Source of the DNA: Duganella sp. SG902
Lineage (GTDB): Bacteria > Pseudomonadota > Gammaproteobacteria > Burkholderiales > Burkholderiaceae_D
Assembly: GCF_013376005.1 (NCBI RefSeq)
Contig: NZ_JABMJK010000012.1
Span: 155,399-219,398, forward strand
Direction: 5' to 3'
DNA length: 64,000 nucleotides
Positions within the stretch are counted from its first letter, which is position 1, and each line of letters opens with the position of its first letter. Below are positions 24,889 through 33,424 of the stretch, piece by piece. A model generated the notes under the pieces. It made no database searches, was not told the origin of the DNA, and was given only the letters and a program-made list of their open reading frames with translations. The position numbers and the translations under genes are program-made.

Positions 24889-26241
24889 TCAGCGCAGCGG
24901 CGCCGGATAGCTGGCCGGGCTGACGTTGCCGTCCACGTCCACCGCCTGCACGCCGAAGTAGACGTTGTCCTTCGACAGCGGCATGGTGAACTCGGTCACC
25001 TTGCCGACGAATCTGGCGTGCTGCCAGTCCGCCGCCGTGGTGTCGCGCCAGACGATGCGATAGCCCGCCAGATCCGGTTCGCTGTTGGCCTGCCAAACCA
25101 GCTCGGTATCGTTCTGCAGCTTGGCCGTGCGCACCTGCACCTTCTGCGGCGCGGCCGGCGCCAGCGCCAGCGACGACAAGGCCGCCGCGTTCACGCGCGC
25201 CACCTTGGCGATGTAGTCGTAGTCGTTGTACTGCGGCAGATCGCCTATCAGCACGCCGTTCTCGGTGCGGATGTTCTGGTGCTGGTGATTGAAATCCTCG
25301 GCCGGCTCGGTGAAGCGCAAGGCCGCATAGCCGCGCTCCAGGAACGGCATGTGATCGCCGCCGCGCAGATAGCGATCGCGCCGCTGGATGATGTTCACCT
25401 TGAACTTCGGCACATAGCGCTCGCCGGCCTCCTTCACCGCGCGCGCCAGCTGGCGCGACAGCGAATCGTTCTCGCCGCCGGTCTGGATCAGCGTGCGCAC
25501 CGTCTCACTGTTCTCCTTCTGCACCGGCAGGCCTTCCGCGAACAGGCGCACCTGCGTGTCGTCCTTGCGGCCATGCTCGTCGCGCGAGCTGCCGATGATG
25601 TCGTTGGTGAACATGCCGGCGATGTTCCAGTTCTTCTGCTTCGCCTGCTCGGCCCAGTGCGCGGCGCCCAGCAAGCCCTGCTCCTCGGCCGCCACCGTCA
25701 TGAACACCAGCGTGGCGTCGAATTTGTACTTGGCCATCACGCAGGCCATCTCCATCACCGCCGCCGTACCCGAGGCATCGTCGTTGGCGCCGGGCGCGTC
25801 GCCCACCGCGTCCATCACATCGGTATTGCGCGAATCATAGTGGCCGCTGACCACGTACATGCGGTCGACCGAGGCCGGCTGCGAGCCAGGCAAGGTCGCC
25901 ACCACGTTGACGATCTCGGTCGGGCGGCTGATGCGCGCGGACACCGGCGCCACATGGCTGTCAAAGCTCACCTGCAGCGGCGTGCCGGCGCCGCAGCGCT
26001 CCAGCTCCGCCTTGATCCAGCGCCGCGCCGCGCCGATGCCTTCGGTCTCCGACACCGTGTCCGACATGGTGTGGCGCGTGCGGAAGCTGACCAGCTTGCG
26101 GATGGTGGCCTCGATCCGCGCCGGCGAAATCTCTTTGACGATTTGATCGATCTGCGCCTGGCGCCGGGCGGCGCCAGGTTCCGCCGCAACGGCAGGCAAT
26201 GCCGCCAGGGCGGCGGCGAGGAGTACATACTGGTGTCGCAT
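24889..26241 (-). CDS. Secreted M28-family zinc aminopeptidase
   Basis: This is a 450-residue exported peptidase with a signal peptide at residues 1-20. Zinc-site motifs are 'VSGHYDS' (H134), 'GANDDASG' (D154) and 'AAEEQGLLG' (E186-E187), with later 'DHMPFLERGYAALRF' and 'HQHQ' segments. The last 90 residues (from about 365) look like a fibronectin-III-like domain ('KVQVRTAKLQNDTELVWQANSEPDLAGYRI'). It probably releases N-terminal residues from peptides in the periplasm or outside the cell. Confidence 0.87.
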   Translation of the reverse strand: MRHQYVLLAAALAALPAVAAEPGAARRQAQIDQIVKEISPARIEATIRKLVSFRTRHTMSDTVSETEGIGAARRWIKAELERCGAGTPLQVSFDSHVAPVSARISRPTEIVNVVATLPGSQPASVDRMYVVSGHYDSRNTDVMDAVGDAPGANDDASGTAAVMEMACVMAKYKFDATLVFMTVAAEEQGLLGAAHWAEQAKQKNWNIAGMFTNDIIGSSRDEHGRKDDTQVRLFAEGLPVQKENSETVRTLIQTGGENDSLSRQLARAVKEAGERYVPKFKVNIIQRRDRYLRGGDHMPFLERGYAALRFTEPAEDFNHQHQNIRTENGVLIGDLPQYNDYDYIAKVARVNAAALSSLALAPAAPQKVQVRTAKLQNDTELVWQANSEPDLAGYRIVWRDTTAADWQHARFVGKVTEFTMPLSKDNVYFGVQAVDVDGNVSPASYPAPLR

Positions 26242-26303
26242 ACGGCGTCTCCGATGAAAAGATGCAGTATCTTCTCACGGATCGGCCGGGGTGTGGACGG
26301 CGA

Positions 26304-26615
26304 CTACTTGCCAGACTTGGCCGGTTTTTCGGCCGCCATCGGCGCGCCGTCTTTCGACTTGCCGTTCACCTGCAACCCGGCCTGGGACAGCCTCAGCGCA
26401 CTTTTCTCGCCGATGCCCTTGACCCGCTGCTCCAGGTCCGCCCAGTCCTTGAATTCGCCCTTCTTGCGCTCTTCCAGTATCAGCTTGGTCTTGGCCGGCC
26501 CCAGGCCGCGGATGCTGTCCAGCGCGGCCGCGTCGGCCTTGTTGACATCCACCTGGGCCCAGGCCATGGTCATGCTTGCCGCCAGCGCGGCAATTGCCAG
26601 CAATAGTTTCTTCAT
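26304..26615 (-). CDS. ComEA-like helix-hairpin-helix protein
   Basis: This is a 103-residue exported protein. A signal peptide (MKKLLLAIAALAASMTMAWA) precedes the ComEA core 'VDVNKADAAALDSIRGLGPAKTKLILEERKKGEFKDWADLEQRVKGIG', two HhH DNA-binding motifs. In competent Gram-negatives such proteins bind incoming DNA in the periplasm. I choose ATG 26615 because GGAGA lies six bases upstream; an ATG at 26627 is also in frame. It follows rfaE1 on the same strand after a 100-base gap. Confidence 0.85.
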   Translation of the reverse strand: MKKLLLAIAALAASMTMAWAQVDVNKADAAALDSIRGLGPAKTKLILEERKKGEFKDWADLEQRVKGIGEKSALRLSQAGLQVNGKSKDGAPMAAEKPAKSGK

Positions 26616-26715
26616 CTTGGTCTCCATTAAGGTTAGGCAAGGGCGACAGTCGCACCTTGAACCACCTTAACGGCGCCCGCCGGCGGCGCGGTTGACGCCG
26701 CCGGTTTGAGCCAGA

Positions 26716-27639
26716 TCAAGCGCCGAACAATTCCTCGCGCGTGACGGTGGCCGTGCCCAGCTTGCCGACCACGATGCCGCCGGCGCGGTTGGCGGTCTCC
26801 ACCGCCTCCCGCCAGCCGGCGCCCGCGCCCAGCATGCAGGCCATGGTGGCGATCACCGTGTCGCCGGCGCCGGACACGTCGAACACCTCGCGCGCCTGCG
26901 CCGGCATGTGGAATTGCGCGCCGTCGGTGTACAGCGTCATGCCCTCCTCCGAGCGGGTCAGTAGCAGCGCGTCGAGTTTCAGTTCGGCGCGCAGGGCCTG
27001 CGCCTTGGCGGTCAGCTGCTCCTCGCTGTGCCACGAACCGACGATGCGCTTCAGCTCCGACTTGTTCGGCGTCAGCACGGTGGCGCCGGCGTAACGGGTG
27101 AAATCGTCGCCCTTCGGATCGACCATCACCACCTTGCCGGCCGCGCGCGCGGCGGCGATCATGTCGGCCACCGCCACCAGGCTGCCCTTGGCGTAGTCCG
27201 ACAGCACGATCACGTCGTAATCGGCCAGCAGCGCCTTGAACTGTTCCAGCTTGTCGCGCAGGACCGTGTCGGTCGGCGCCTCCTCGAAATCGATGCGCAC
27301 CATCTGCTGCTGGCGCCCGATCACGCGCAGCTTGATGATGGTGGAAATGGCTTCGTCGCGTTTCAGGTAGCTGCGGATGCCGCCCCCTTCCAGCAGCGAG
27401 GCCACCTCGTCGCCGGCCTCGTCGTTGCCGACGATGCCCAGCAGGCCGGCCTGCGCGCCCAGCGCCGCCGCGTTGCGCGACACGTTGGCGGCGCCGCCCA
27501 GGCGCGCCTCGCGCTTCTCGATGCGCACCACCGGCACCGGCGCCTCCGGCGAAATGCGGCTGACCTCACCGAACCAGTAACGGTCCAGCATCACGTCGCC
27601 CACCACCAGTATGCGTACTTTATCCAGATTGGTCGTCAC
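26716..27639 (-). CDS. rfaE1: D-glycero-β-D-manno-heptose-7-phosphate kinase
   Basis: Phosphorylates heptose-7-phosphate to the 1,7-bisphosphate in ADP-heptose synthesis for LPS inner core. It has 307 residues in the PfkB/ribokinase fold: 'GDVMLDRYWFGEVSRISPEAPVPVV', 'GGAANVSRNAAALG' and the catalytic 'DVSGAGDTV' near the end. Only the kinase half of HldE is present; the nucleotidyltransferase half must be encoded separately. It starts with GTG at 27639. It lies directly downstream of ugd. Confidence 0.92.
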   Translation of the reverse strand: MTTNLDKVRILVVGDVMLDRYWFGEVSRISPEAPVPVVRIEKREARLGGAANVSRNAAALGAQAGLLGIVGNDEAGDEVASLLEGGGIRSYLKRDEAISTIIKLRVIGRQQQMVRIDFEEAPTDTVLRDKLEQFKALLADYDVIVLSDYAKGSLVAVADMIAAARAAGKVVMVDPKGDDFTRYAGATVLTPNKSELKRIVGSWHSEEQLTAKAQALRAELKLDALLLTRSEEGMTLYTDGAQFHMPAQAREVFDVSGAGDTVIATMACMLGAGAGWREAVETANRAGGIVVGKLGTATVTREELFGA

Positions 27640-27651
27640 GGTGCGGCCTCG

Positions 27652-29019
27652 TCAAGTGCGGGTCAGGATGGAACGGCCGATGCCGTGGTATTCGAACGCC
27701 GCCTCGGCCATCACCTGCGGCTCGAACAGATTGCGGCCGTCGAAGATCACCGCCTGCTTCAGCGCGGCGCGAATGCGTTCGAAGTCCGGGCTGCGGAAGG
27801 CCTTCCATTCGGTGACGATCACCAGCGCCTCGGCGCCGCTCAGCGCATCCATCGGGCTGTCGGCAAAGCGCACGCGCGCCAGTTCGTCGGCCGTCAGGTC
27901 CAACGCCAGCACGCGTTTGGCTTCCGTCATCGCGACCGGATCGTACACGGCCACCGTGGCGCCGGCGTCGATCAACTGGCGCAGCAGCACGCGCGACGGC
28001 GCCTCGCGCATGTCGTCGGTATTCGGCTTGAAGGCCAGGCCCCATACGGCGAAATGCTTGCCACGCAAGTCCTCGCCAAAGCGCTTGATCACCTTCTGGC
28101 CCAGCACCAGCTTTTGCTTGTCATTGACCGCTTCCACCGCGCGCAGGATCAGCAAGTCCTGGTCGTACTGGCGCGCGGTGCGCTCCAGCGCCTGCACGTC
28201 TTTCGGGAAGCACGAGCCGCCGTAGCCGGCGCCGGCGTACAGGAAGCTGTGGCCGATGCGCGGATCGGAGCCGATGCCATGCCGTACCGCCTCGATGTCC
28301 ACGCCCACGCGGTCGGCCAGGTTGGCCAGTTCGTTCATGAACGAGATGCGGGTGGCCAGCATGGAGTTGGCGGCGTACTTGGTGAACTCGGCCGAGCGCA
28401 CGTCCATCCAGAAGGTGCGCTCGTGATTGCGGTTGAACGGCGCGTACAGCTTCTTCATCATGGCGGCGGCCTTCTGCCCTTCCGCCGTGCTGTCATGGCC
28501 GATGACGATGCGGTCCGGGCGCATGAAGTCCTCGACCGCCGCGCCCTCTTTCAGGAATTCCGGATTCGACACCACCGAGAAGCTGGCATGGGCGCCACGC
28601 GCGGCCAGTTCCTCCTGCAGGGCCGCCTTCACGCGGTCGCCGGTGCCGACCGGCACGGTGGACTTGTCGACGACGACCTTGAAGCCGGTCATGTGCTTGC
28701 CGATGTTGCGGGCGGCGGCCAGCACGTACTGCAGGTCGGCCGAGCCATCTTCATCGGGCGGGGTGCCGACCGCGATGAACTGCACGTCGCCGTGCGCCAC
28801 CGAGGCCGCGACGTCGGTCGAGAACTGGATGCGGCCGGCGGCGCGGTTGCGCGCCACCACCTCCTCCAGGCCCGGCTCGTGGATCGGGATGCCGCCGTTG
28901 TTCAGCAGATCGATCTTGCGCTGGTCGAGGTCGAGGCAGAACACGTCGTTGCCCAGTTCCGCCAGGCAGGCGCCGGTGACCAGGCCGACGTAGCCGGTGC
29001 CGATGATGGTGATTTTCAT
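27652..29019 (-). CDS. ugd: UDP-glucose 6-dehydrogenase
   Basis: Oxidises UDP-glucose to UDP-glucuronate, a precursor for surface polysaccharides and lipid A modification. It is 455 residues from MKITIIGTGYVGLVTGACLAELG, with the catalytic Cys in 'GYGGSCFPKDVQAL' and the C-terminal UDP-binding part. The frame stays open upstream to 29193 through the hairpin and lapB end. The start at 29019 is fixed by the universal N-terminal motif. rfaE1 follows 12 bases later. Confidence 0.94.
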   Translation of the reverse strand: MKITIIGTGYVGLVTGACLAELGNDVFCLDLDQRKIDLLNNGGIPIHEPGLEEVVARNRAAGRIQFSTDVAASVAHGDVQFIAVGTPPDEDGSADLQYVLAAARNIGKHMTGFKVVVDKSTVPVGTGDRVKAALQEELAARGAHASFSVVSNPEFLKEGAAVEDFMRPDRIVIGHDSTAEGQKAAAMMKKLYAPFNRNHERTFWMDVRSAEFTKYAANSMLATRISFMNELANLADRVGVDIEAVRHGIGSDPRIGHSFLYAGAGYGGSCFPKDVQALERTARQYDQDLLILRAVEAVNDKQKLVLGQKVIKRFGEDLRGKHFAVWGLAFKPNTDDMREAPSRVLLRQLIDAGATVAVYDPVAMTEAKRVLALDLTADELARVRFADSPMDALSGAEALVIVTEWKAFRSPDFERIRAALKQAVIFDGRNLFEPQVMAEAAFEYHGIGRSILTRT

Positions 29020-29042
29020 AGCTATTGCCTTTAATACCACCA

Positions 29043-29072
29043 CCGTCGTCCCGGCGAAGGCCGGGACGACGG
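29043..29072. repeat. REP-like hairpin between lapB and ugd
   Basis: CCGTCGTCCCGGC (29043-29055) and its exact complement (29060-29072) form a 13-bp stem with a GAAG loop. The motif resembles the CGTCATTCCGGC units at 6399 and 34772 and may belong to the same repeat family. It could lower read-through or protect upstream mRNA. Confidence 0.55.
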
Positions 29073-29081
29073 CGGAGTTGG

Positions 29082-30257
29082 TTAATTCATGACATTCAAT
29101 TCTTCCGTGCGGCGCGGCGGGTAAGTCTCCCAGCGGCTGCAACCAGGACACTGCCAGTAAAACTGGCGCGCCTTGAAACCACAATGGCTGCACTGATAGC
29201 GCGCCAGCTTCTGCGTGTAGCCATGCACCAGATTCTTCACCATCGACAGCTCCGGCACCACGGCCGCCGGCGCGTCCATCAGGCGCGCCTCCAGGAACTT
29301 GTCCAGTCCCAGCAGGGTCGGCGTGCGGCGCAGCTGCTCGCTGACCAGCTGCTTGGCCGCCTCCACCCCATCCAGCTCCAGCACCGCCTTGTACACCACC
29401 TCCACCAGATCGATGGACGACGCCTGCTCAAGGTAGGATTTCAACAGATTGACGCCTTCCTGCGGCCGGCCCACCTTGCGGTAGCCATCCATCAGGCGCT
29501 GCGCCACCAGCGCCACGTGCGGCACGCTGATCTGCTCGACGCGGCGCCAGGTCAGCAGCGCGGCCTCGACGTCGCCCTGGGCCAGCTGCGCGTCGCCGGT
29601 CAGCATGGTGGCGCGCACGTTGACGCGGTCGGCCTGCAGCGACTTCTCCAGCAGCTCCAGCGCCTGCTCCGGATGCAGATGCACCAGCGCGTCCTGCGCC
29701 AGCTCGCAGTAAAACTGCGCGATCTCCTTCTGGCGCGACCCCGCGCCCGACTCCTGCAGGCCGATGGCCGCCTCGATCGCGCGCGGCCACTCCTTCTCGC
29801 GCTGGAAAATCTCCAGCAGCGCGCGCCGCGCCTGCGCCGAATACTGGCCGTTCAGCAGCGTGTTAAAGGTCTCCTCGGCGCGGTCCAGCAGGCCGGCCTT
29901 GAGATAATCCATGCCCAGCTCATACTGCGCCTGGTCCTTCTGCTCGGGCGGCAGGTCCGGGCGCGCCAGCAGGTTCTGGTGCACGCGGATGGCGCGCTCG
30001 GTCTCGCCGCGGCGGCGGAACAGATTGCCCAGCGCGAAGTGCATCTCGGCCGATTCCGGGTCCAGCCGCACGATCTCGATGAAGGCGTCGACCGCCTTGT
30101 CCGGCTGGTCGTTCAGCAGATGGTTCAAGCCCTTGTAATAGCCGCGCGGCAGGGTGCGCGACTCCGACAGCAGCTGACGGATGTCGACCCGCGCCGCGAC
30201 CCATCCCAGGCCAAAGAAAACCGGGATGCCCAGTAACCACCAGAGTTCAAATTCCAT
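29082..30257 (-). CDS. lapB: Lipopolysaccharide assembly protein LapB
   Basis: Inner-membrane-anchored TPR protein that controls LPS synthesis, in Enterobacteria by guiding LpxC turnover. It is 391 residues: one N-terminal membrane helix ('LWWLLGIPVFFGLGWVAA'), about nine TPR-like helix pairs, and a C-terminal rubredoxin-like metal site 'YQCSHCGF…WQCPGCSRW'. It sits just after lapA (15 bases) as in other proteobacteria, so both are likely co-expressed. Confidence 0.94.
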   Translation of the reverse strand: MEFELWWLLGIPVFFGLGWVAARVDIRQLLSESRTLPRGYYKGLNHLLNDQPDKAVDAFIEIVRLDPESAEMHFALGNLFRRRGETERAIRVHQNLLARPDLPPEQKDQAQYELGMDYLKAGLLDRAEETFNTLLNGQYSAQARRALLEIFQREKEWPRAIEAAIGLQESGAGSRQKEIAQFYCELAQDALVHLHPEQALELLEKSLQADRVNVRATMLTGDAQLAQGDVEAALLTWRRVEQISVPHVALVAQRLMDGYRKVGRPQEGVNLLKSYLEQASSIDLVEVVYKAVLELDGVEAAKQLVSEQLRRTPTLLGLDKFLEARLMDAPAAVVPELSMVKNLVHGYTQKLARYQCSHCGFKARQFYWQCPGCSRWETYPPRRTEELNVMN

Positions 30258-30272
30258 GCTGTGTGCTTGTCG

Positions 30273-30575
30273 TTATTGTGTATTGACGCTGTCCGGCTGC
30301 GGCTGGCGGTTGGCCTGCTGCGCCGACGCCTGCAGCGTGTGGATGGTCGTCTTGTGCTTGTTGGCCTCGCGGCGATGACGGAACACCGTCGGCGTCAGCG
30401 CCAGCACGCCCAGCACGGCGCCGGCCACGAAAAAGCCCAGCAGCATCAGCACCAGCGGGCCGCGCAGCTCGTAGTGCAGGAACAGCTGCAGATCGACCTC
30501 CTGCGAGTTTTTCAGCGCGAAGCCGAAAAACAAGACGAAGATGATGAAGCCTATGAGGGTGGAGATGAATTTCAT
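30273..30575 (-). CDS. lapA: Lipopolysaccharide assembly protein LapA
   Basis: A 100-residue inner-membrane protein with two hydrophobic helices ('ISTLIGFIIFVLFFGFALKNSQEV' and 'LVLMLLGFFVAGAVLGVLAL'), the LapA/DUF1049 pattern, followed by a short basic tail. It works with LapB in LPS assembly. It lies 108 bases after ihfB, with a terminator between them. Confidence 0.9.
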   Translation of the reverse strand: MKFISTLIGFIIFVLFFGFALKNSQEVDLQLFLHYELRGPLVLMLLGFFVAGAVLGVLALTPTVFRHRREANKHKTTIHTLQASAQQANRQPQPDSVNTQ

Positions 30576-30630
30576 CAGCCAAGGTCCTGTGGTCTAGTTC
30601 CGAGGACGCCAGTATCGCACCTCGGGCAAC

Positions 30631-30664
30631 AAAAAAAAAGCGGCACCCCGAAGGACGCCGCTTT
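30631..30664 (-). terminator. Rho-independent terminator after ihfB
   Basis: Read on the minus strand, AAAGCGGC pairs with GCCGCTTT around a 12-base loop and is followed by a run of T (A residues 30631-30636 on the plus strand). It would end rpsA-ihfB transcripts ahead of lapA-lapB. Confidence 0.85.
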
Positions 30665-30683
30665 GTTTTAACTATTGAATGCT

Positions 30684-30989
30684 TCAGTCCTCGATGATCG
30701 GTTGCCCGACCATCGCGTCAACCCGCTCGCGCAACTGCTTGCCCGGCTTGAAGTGCGGCACCCGTTTTTCCGGCACCATCACCTTGTCGCCCGACTTCGG
30801 GTTGCGCCCGATGCGCGGCGGCCGGCTGTTGAGGGCAAAGCTGCCAAAACCGCGGATCTCGATGCGCTGACCGGTCGCCAGGGCGTTGGTCATCGCATCC
30901 AGAATGGTCTTGACGGCGTATTCCGCATCTTTGGCCACCAGCTGAGAGTAACGCTCAGCCAGGCGGTTGATCAGTTCGGACTTAGTCAT
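30684..30989 (-). CDS. ihfB: Integration host factor subunit beta
   Basis: DNA-bending nucleoid protein, half of the IHF heterodimer. The 101 residues match the family: 'MTKSELINRLAERY', 'EIRGFGSFALNSRPPRIGRNPKSGDKVMVPEKRVPHFKPGKQLRERV'. It is ten bases downstream of rpsA, the conserved proteobacterial arrangement. Confidence 0.96.
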   Translation of the reverse strand: MTKSELINRLAERYSQLVAKDAEYAVKTILDAMTNALATGQRIEIRGFGSFALNSRPPRIGRNPKSGDKVMVPEKRVPHFKPGKQLRERVDAMVGQPIIED

Positions 30990-30999
30990 CGACTAGTTC

Positions 31000-32676
31000 T
31001 TAGTTTTTGTTGTCCAGCTTGGCTTTCAGCAGCGCGCCCAGGCTGGTGGTGCCCGAAGCGGCGTTGCTGTCGGCGGCGATGTTTTTCATCGCTTCAGCGG
31101 TGTCGGCCGAGTCTTTGGCCTTGATCGACAGCTGGATCGAACGTGCTTTGCGGTCGATGTTGATCACCAGAGCCTCGACGGTGTCGCCGACTTTCAGGTG
31201 GGTGCCAGCATCTTCCACGCGGTCACGCGAGATTTCCGAAGCGCGCAGGTAGCCTTCCACTTCTTCCGACAGCTGGATCACGGCGCCTTTAGGCTCCACC
31301 GATTTCACGGTGCCGGTGACCAGCGAACCCTTGTCGTTCATGGCGGCGAAGTTGTTGAACGGATCACCTTCCAGTTGCTTCACGCCCAGCGAAACGCGCT
31401 CGCGCTCCACGTCGATGGCCAGAACCACGGCTTCCAGCTCGTCGCCTTTCTTGAACTTGCGCACGGCTTCTTCGCCGGACTCGGTCCACGACAGGTCGGA
31501 CAGGTGCACCAGGCCGTCGATGTTGCCAGCCAGGCCGATGAACACGCCGAAGTCGGTGATCGACTTGATCGCGCCCTTGACCTTGTCACCCTTCTTGTGG
31601 GTCACGCCGAAGTCGTCCCATGGGTTGGCCTTGCACTGTTTCATGCCCAGCGAGATACGGCGACGCTCTTCGTCGATCTCCAGCACCATCACTTCCACTT
31701 CGTCGCCCAGCTGGACAACCTTGTTAGGAGCGACGTTCTTGTTGGTCCAGTCCATTTCCGACACGTGCACCAGGCCTTCGATGCCTTGTTCAACTTCAAC
31801 GAACGCGCCGTAGTCGGTCAGGTTGGTCACTTTACCGAACAGGCGGGTGCCTTGTGGGTAGCGACGCGACAGGCCGGTCCATGGATCGTCGCCCAGTTGC
31901 TTCACGCCCAGCGAAACACGGTTCTTCTCTTGATCGTACTTCAGGACTTTCGCGGTGATCTCCTGGCCAACGGTCAGCACTTCCGATGGGTGACGCACAC
32001 GACGCCATGCCAGGTCGGTGATGTGCAGCAGGCCGTCGATGCCGCCCAGGTCCACGAACGCGCCGTAGTCGGTGATGTTCTTCACAACGCCGGTCACCAC
32101 GGTGCCTTCTTTCAGGGTTTCCATCAGCTTCTGACGCTCTTCGCCCATCGACGCTTCGATGACGGCGCGGCGCGACAGCACAACGTTGTTACGCTTGCGG
32201 TCCAGCTTGATAACTTTGAACTCGAGGGTCTTGCCTTCGAACGGGGTGGTGTCCTTGACCGGACGGGTGTCCACCAGCGAACCTGGCAGGAAGGCGCGGA
32301 TGCCGTTGGTCAGCACGGTCAGGCCGCCCTTGACTTTGCCGTTCACGGTGCCGACGACGATCTCGCCCGACTCCATTGCTTTTTCCAGAGCCAGCCACGA
32401 CGCCAGACGCTTGGCCTTGTCGCGCGACAGGATGGTATCGCCGAAACCATTTTCCAGCGATTCGATGGCCACGGAAACGAAGTCGCCTACTTTGACTTCC
32501 AGTTCGCCCTGGTCATTCTTGAATTCTTCAACAGGGATGAAAGCTTCCGATTTCAGGCCTGCGTTGACGATCACGAAGTTGTGATCCAGACGAACGACTT
32601 CAGCCGAAATTACTTCGCCCGAGCGCATATCTTGACGCGACAGGGATTCTTCGAAGAGGGCTGCAAAACTTTCCAT
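31000..32676 (-). CDS. rpsA: 30S ribosomal protein S1
   Basis: Binds mRNA leaders on the small subunit and helps translation start. It is 558 residues with six S1 RNA-binding domains; the repeated 'GxVkxitdyGaFVdlggidGLlHitdlaw' pattern is clear in domains 3 to 6. It follows cmk in the usual cmk-rpsA-ihfB order. The 74-base leader contains a small CCGCA/TGCGG hairpin (32709-32722), a possible site for S1 autocontrol. Confidence 0.97.
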   Translation of the reverse strand: MESFAALFEESLSRQDMRSGEVISAEVVRLDHNFVIVNAGLKSEAFIPVEEFKNDQGELEVKVGDFVSVAIESLENGFGDTILSRDKAKRLASWLALEKAMESGEIVVGTVNGKVKGGLTVLTNGIRAFLPGSLVDTRPVKDTTPFEGKTLEFKVIKLDRKRNNVVLSRRAVIEASMGEERQKLMETLKEGTVVTGVVKNITDYGAFVDLGGIDGLLHITDLAWRRVRHPSEVLTVGQEITAKVLKYDQEKNRVSLGVKQLGDDPWTGLSRRYPQGTRLFGKVTNLTDYGAFVEVEQGIEGLVHVSEMDWTNKNVAPNKVVQLGDEVEVMVLEIDEERRRISLGMKQCKANPWDDFGVTHKKGDKVKGAIKSITDFGVFIGLAGNIDGLVHLSDLSWTESGEEAVRKFKKGDELEAVVLAIDVERERVSLGVKQLEGDPFNNFAAMNDKGSLVTGTVKSVEPKGAVIQLSEEVEGYLRASEISRDRVEDAGTHLKVGDTVEALVINIDRKARSIQLSIKAKDSADTAEAMKNIAADSNAASGTTSLGALLKAKLDNKN

Positions 32677-32750
32677 AATAATAAAACTTCCAGGTTAGCC
32701 AGTAAGGCCCGCACAATGCGGCTTCAACTGGGTTAGGGTTGATAAAGGTG

Positions 32751-33419
32751 TTACTTGGTGATGCCGGCGTACCATTGCAAGACCTGATCGACCGCTTGGT
32801 CAGCGTTCATATTCGAGGTATCCAGCACGAAAGCGCCCTCTGCTGGCGCGAGCGGGGCGATGGCCCGTTTTGTATCCCGGTCGTCGCGCGCCTGTAAATC
32901 CACCAGTAGGTCTTGCATATTAGCAGAAAATCCCTTGTCTATCAATTGCTTATAACGCCGCCCGGCGCGCGCCTCGACCGAGGCCGTCAAAAACACCTTG
33001 AGCGCGGCGTGCGGGAAGATCACCGAGCCCATGTCGCGGCCGTCCGCCACCAGGCCCGGGGCCTTGCGAAAACCCAGCTGCAGCCCCACCAGCGCGTGGC
33101 GCACGGCCGGGAAAGTGGCGATCCTGGAGGCGGTGTTGCCGACCTCCTCCGCGCGGATGGCGTCGCTGACGTTTTCCTGCGACAACACGATGTCGCCGCC
33201 CTGGAAACTGCACTGCAGGTGCTCGGCCAACTTGGCCAGCGCGTGCTCGTCGGTCAGATCGGTGCCGCGGCGCAACGCCGACAGCGCCGTCAAGCGGTAC
33301 AGGGCGCCCGAGTCCAGGTAATGGAAGCCGAGCTTATCGGCAACGCGGTGTGCGACCGTGCCCTTGCCGGATGCGGTGGGGCCGTCGATGGTGATGACTG
33401 GAATCTGGGAAGTTGGCAT
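32751..33419 (-). CDS. cmk: Cytidylate kinase
   Basis: Phosphorylates CMP and dCMP. It is 222 residues with the P-loop 'GPTASGKGTVAHRVA' near the start, and 'GRDMGSVIFPHAALKVFLTA' and 'RDDRDTKRAIAPL' further on, all typical of the family. Five bases separate it from the aroA stop, so it belongs to the same operon. Confidence 0.96.
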   Translation of the reverse strand: MPTSQIPVITIDGPTASGKGTVAHRVADKLGFHYLDSGALYRLTALSALRRGTDLTDEHALAKLAEHLQCSFQGGDIVLSQENVSDAIRAEEVGNTASRIATFPAVRHALVGLQLGFRKAPGLVADGRDMGSVIFPHAALKVFLTASVEARAGRRYKQLIDKGFSANMQDLLVDLQARDDRDTKRAIAPLAPAEGAFVLDTSNMNADQAVDQVLQWYAGITK

Positions 33420-33424
33420 ATCAG

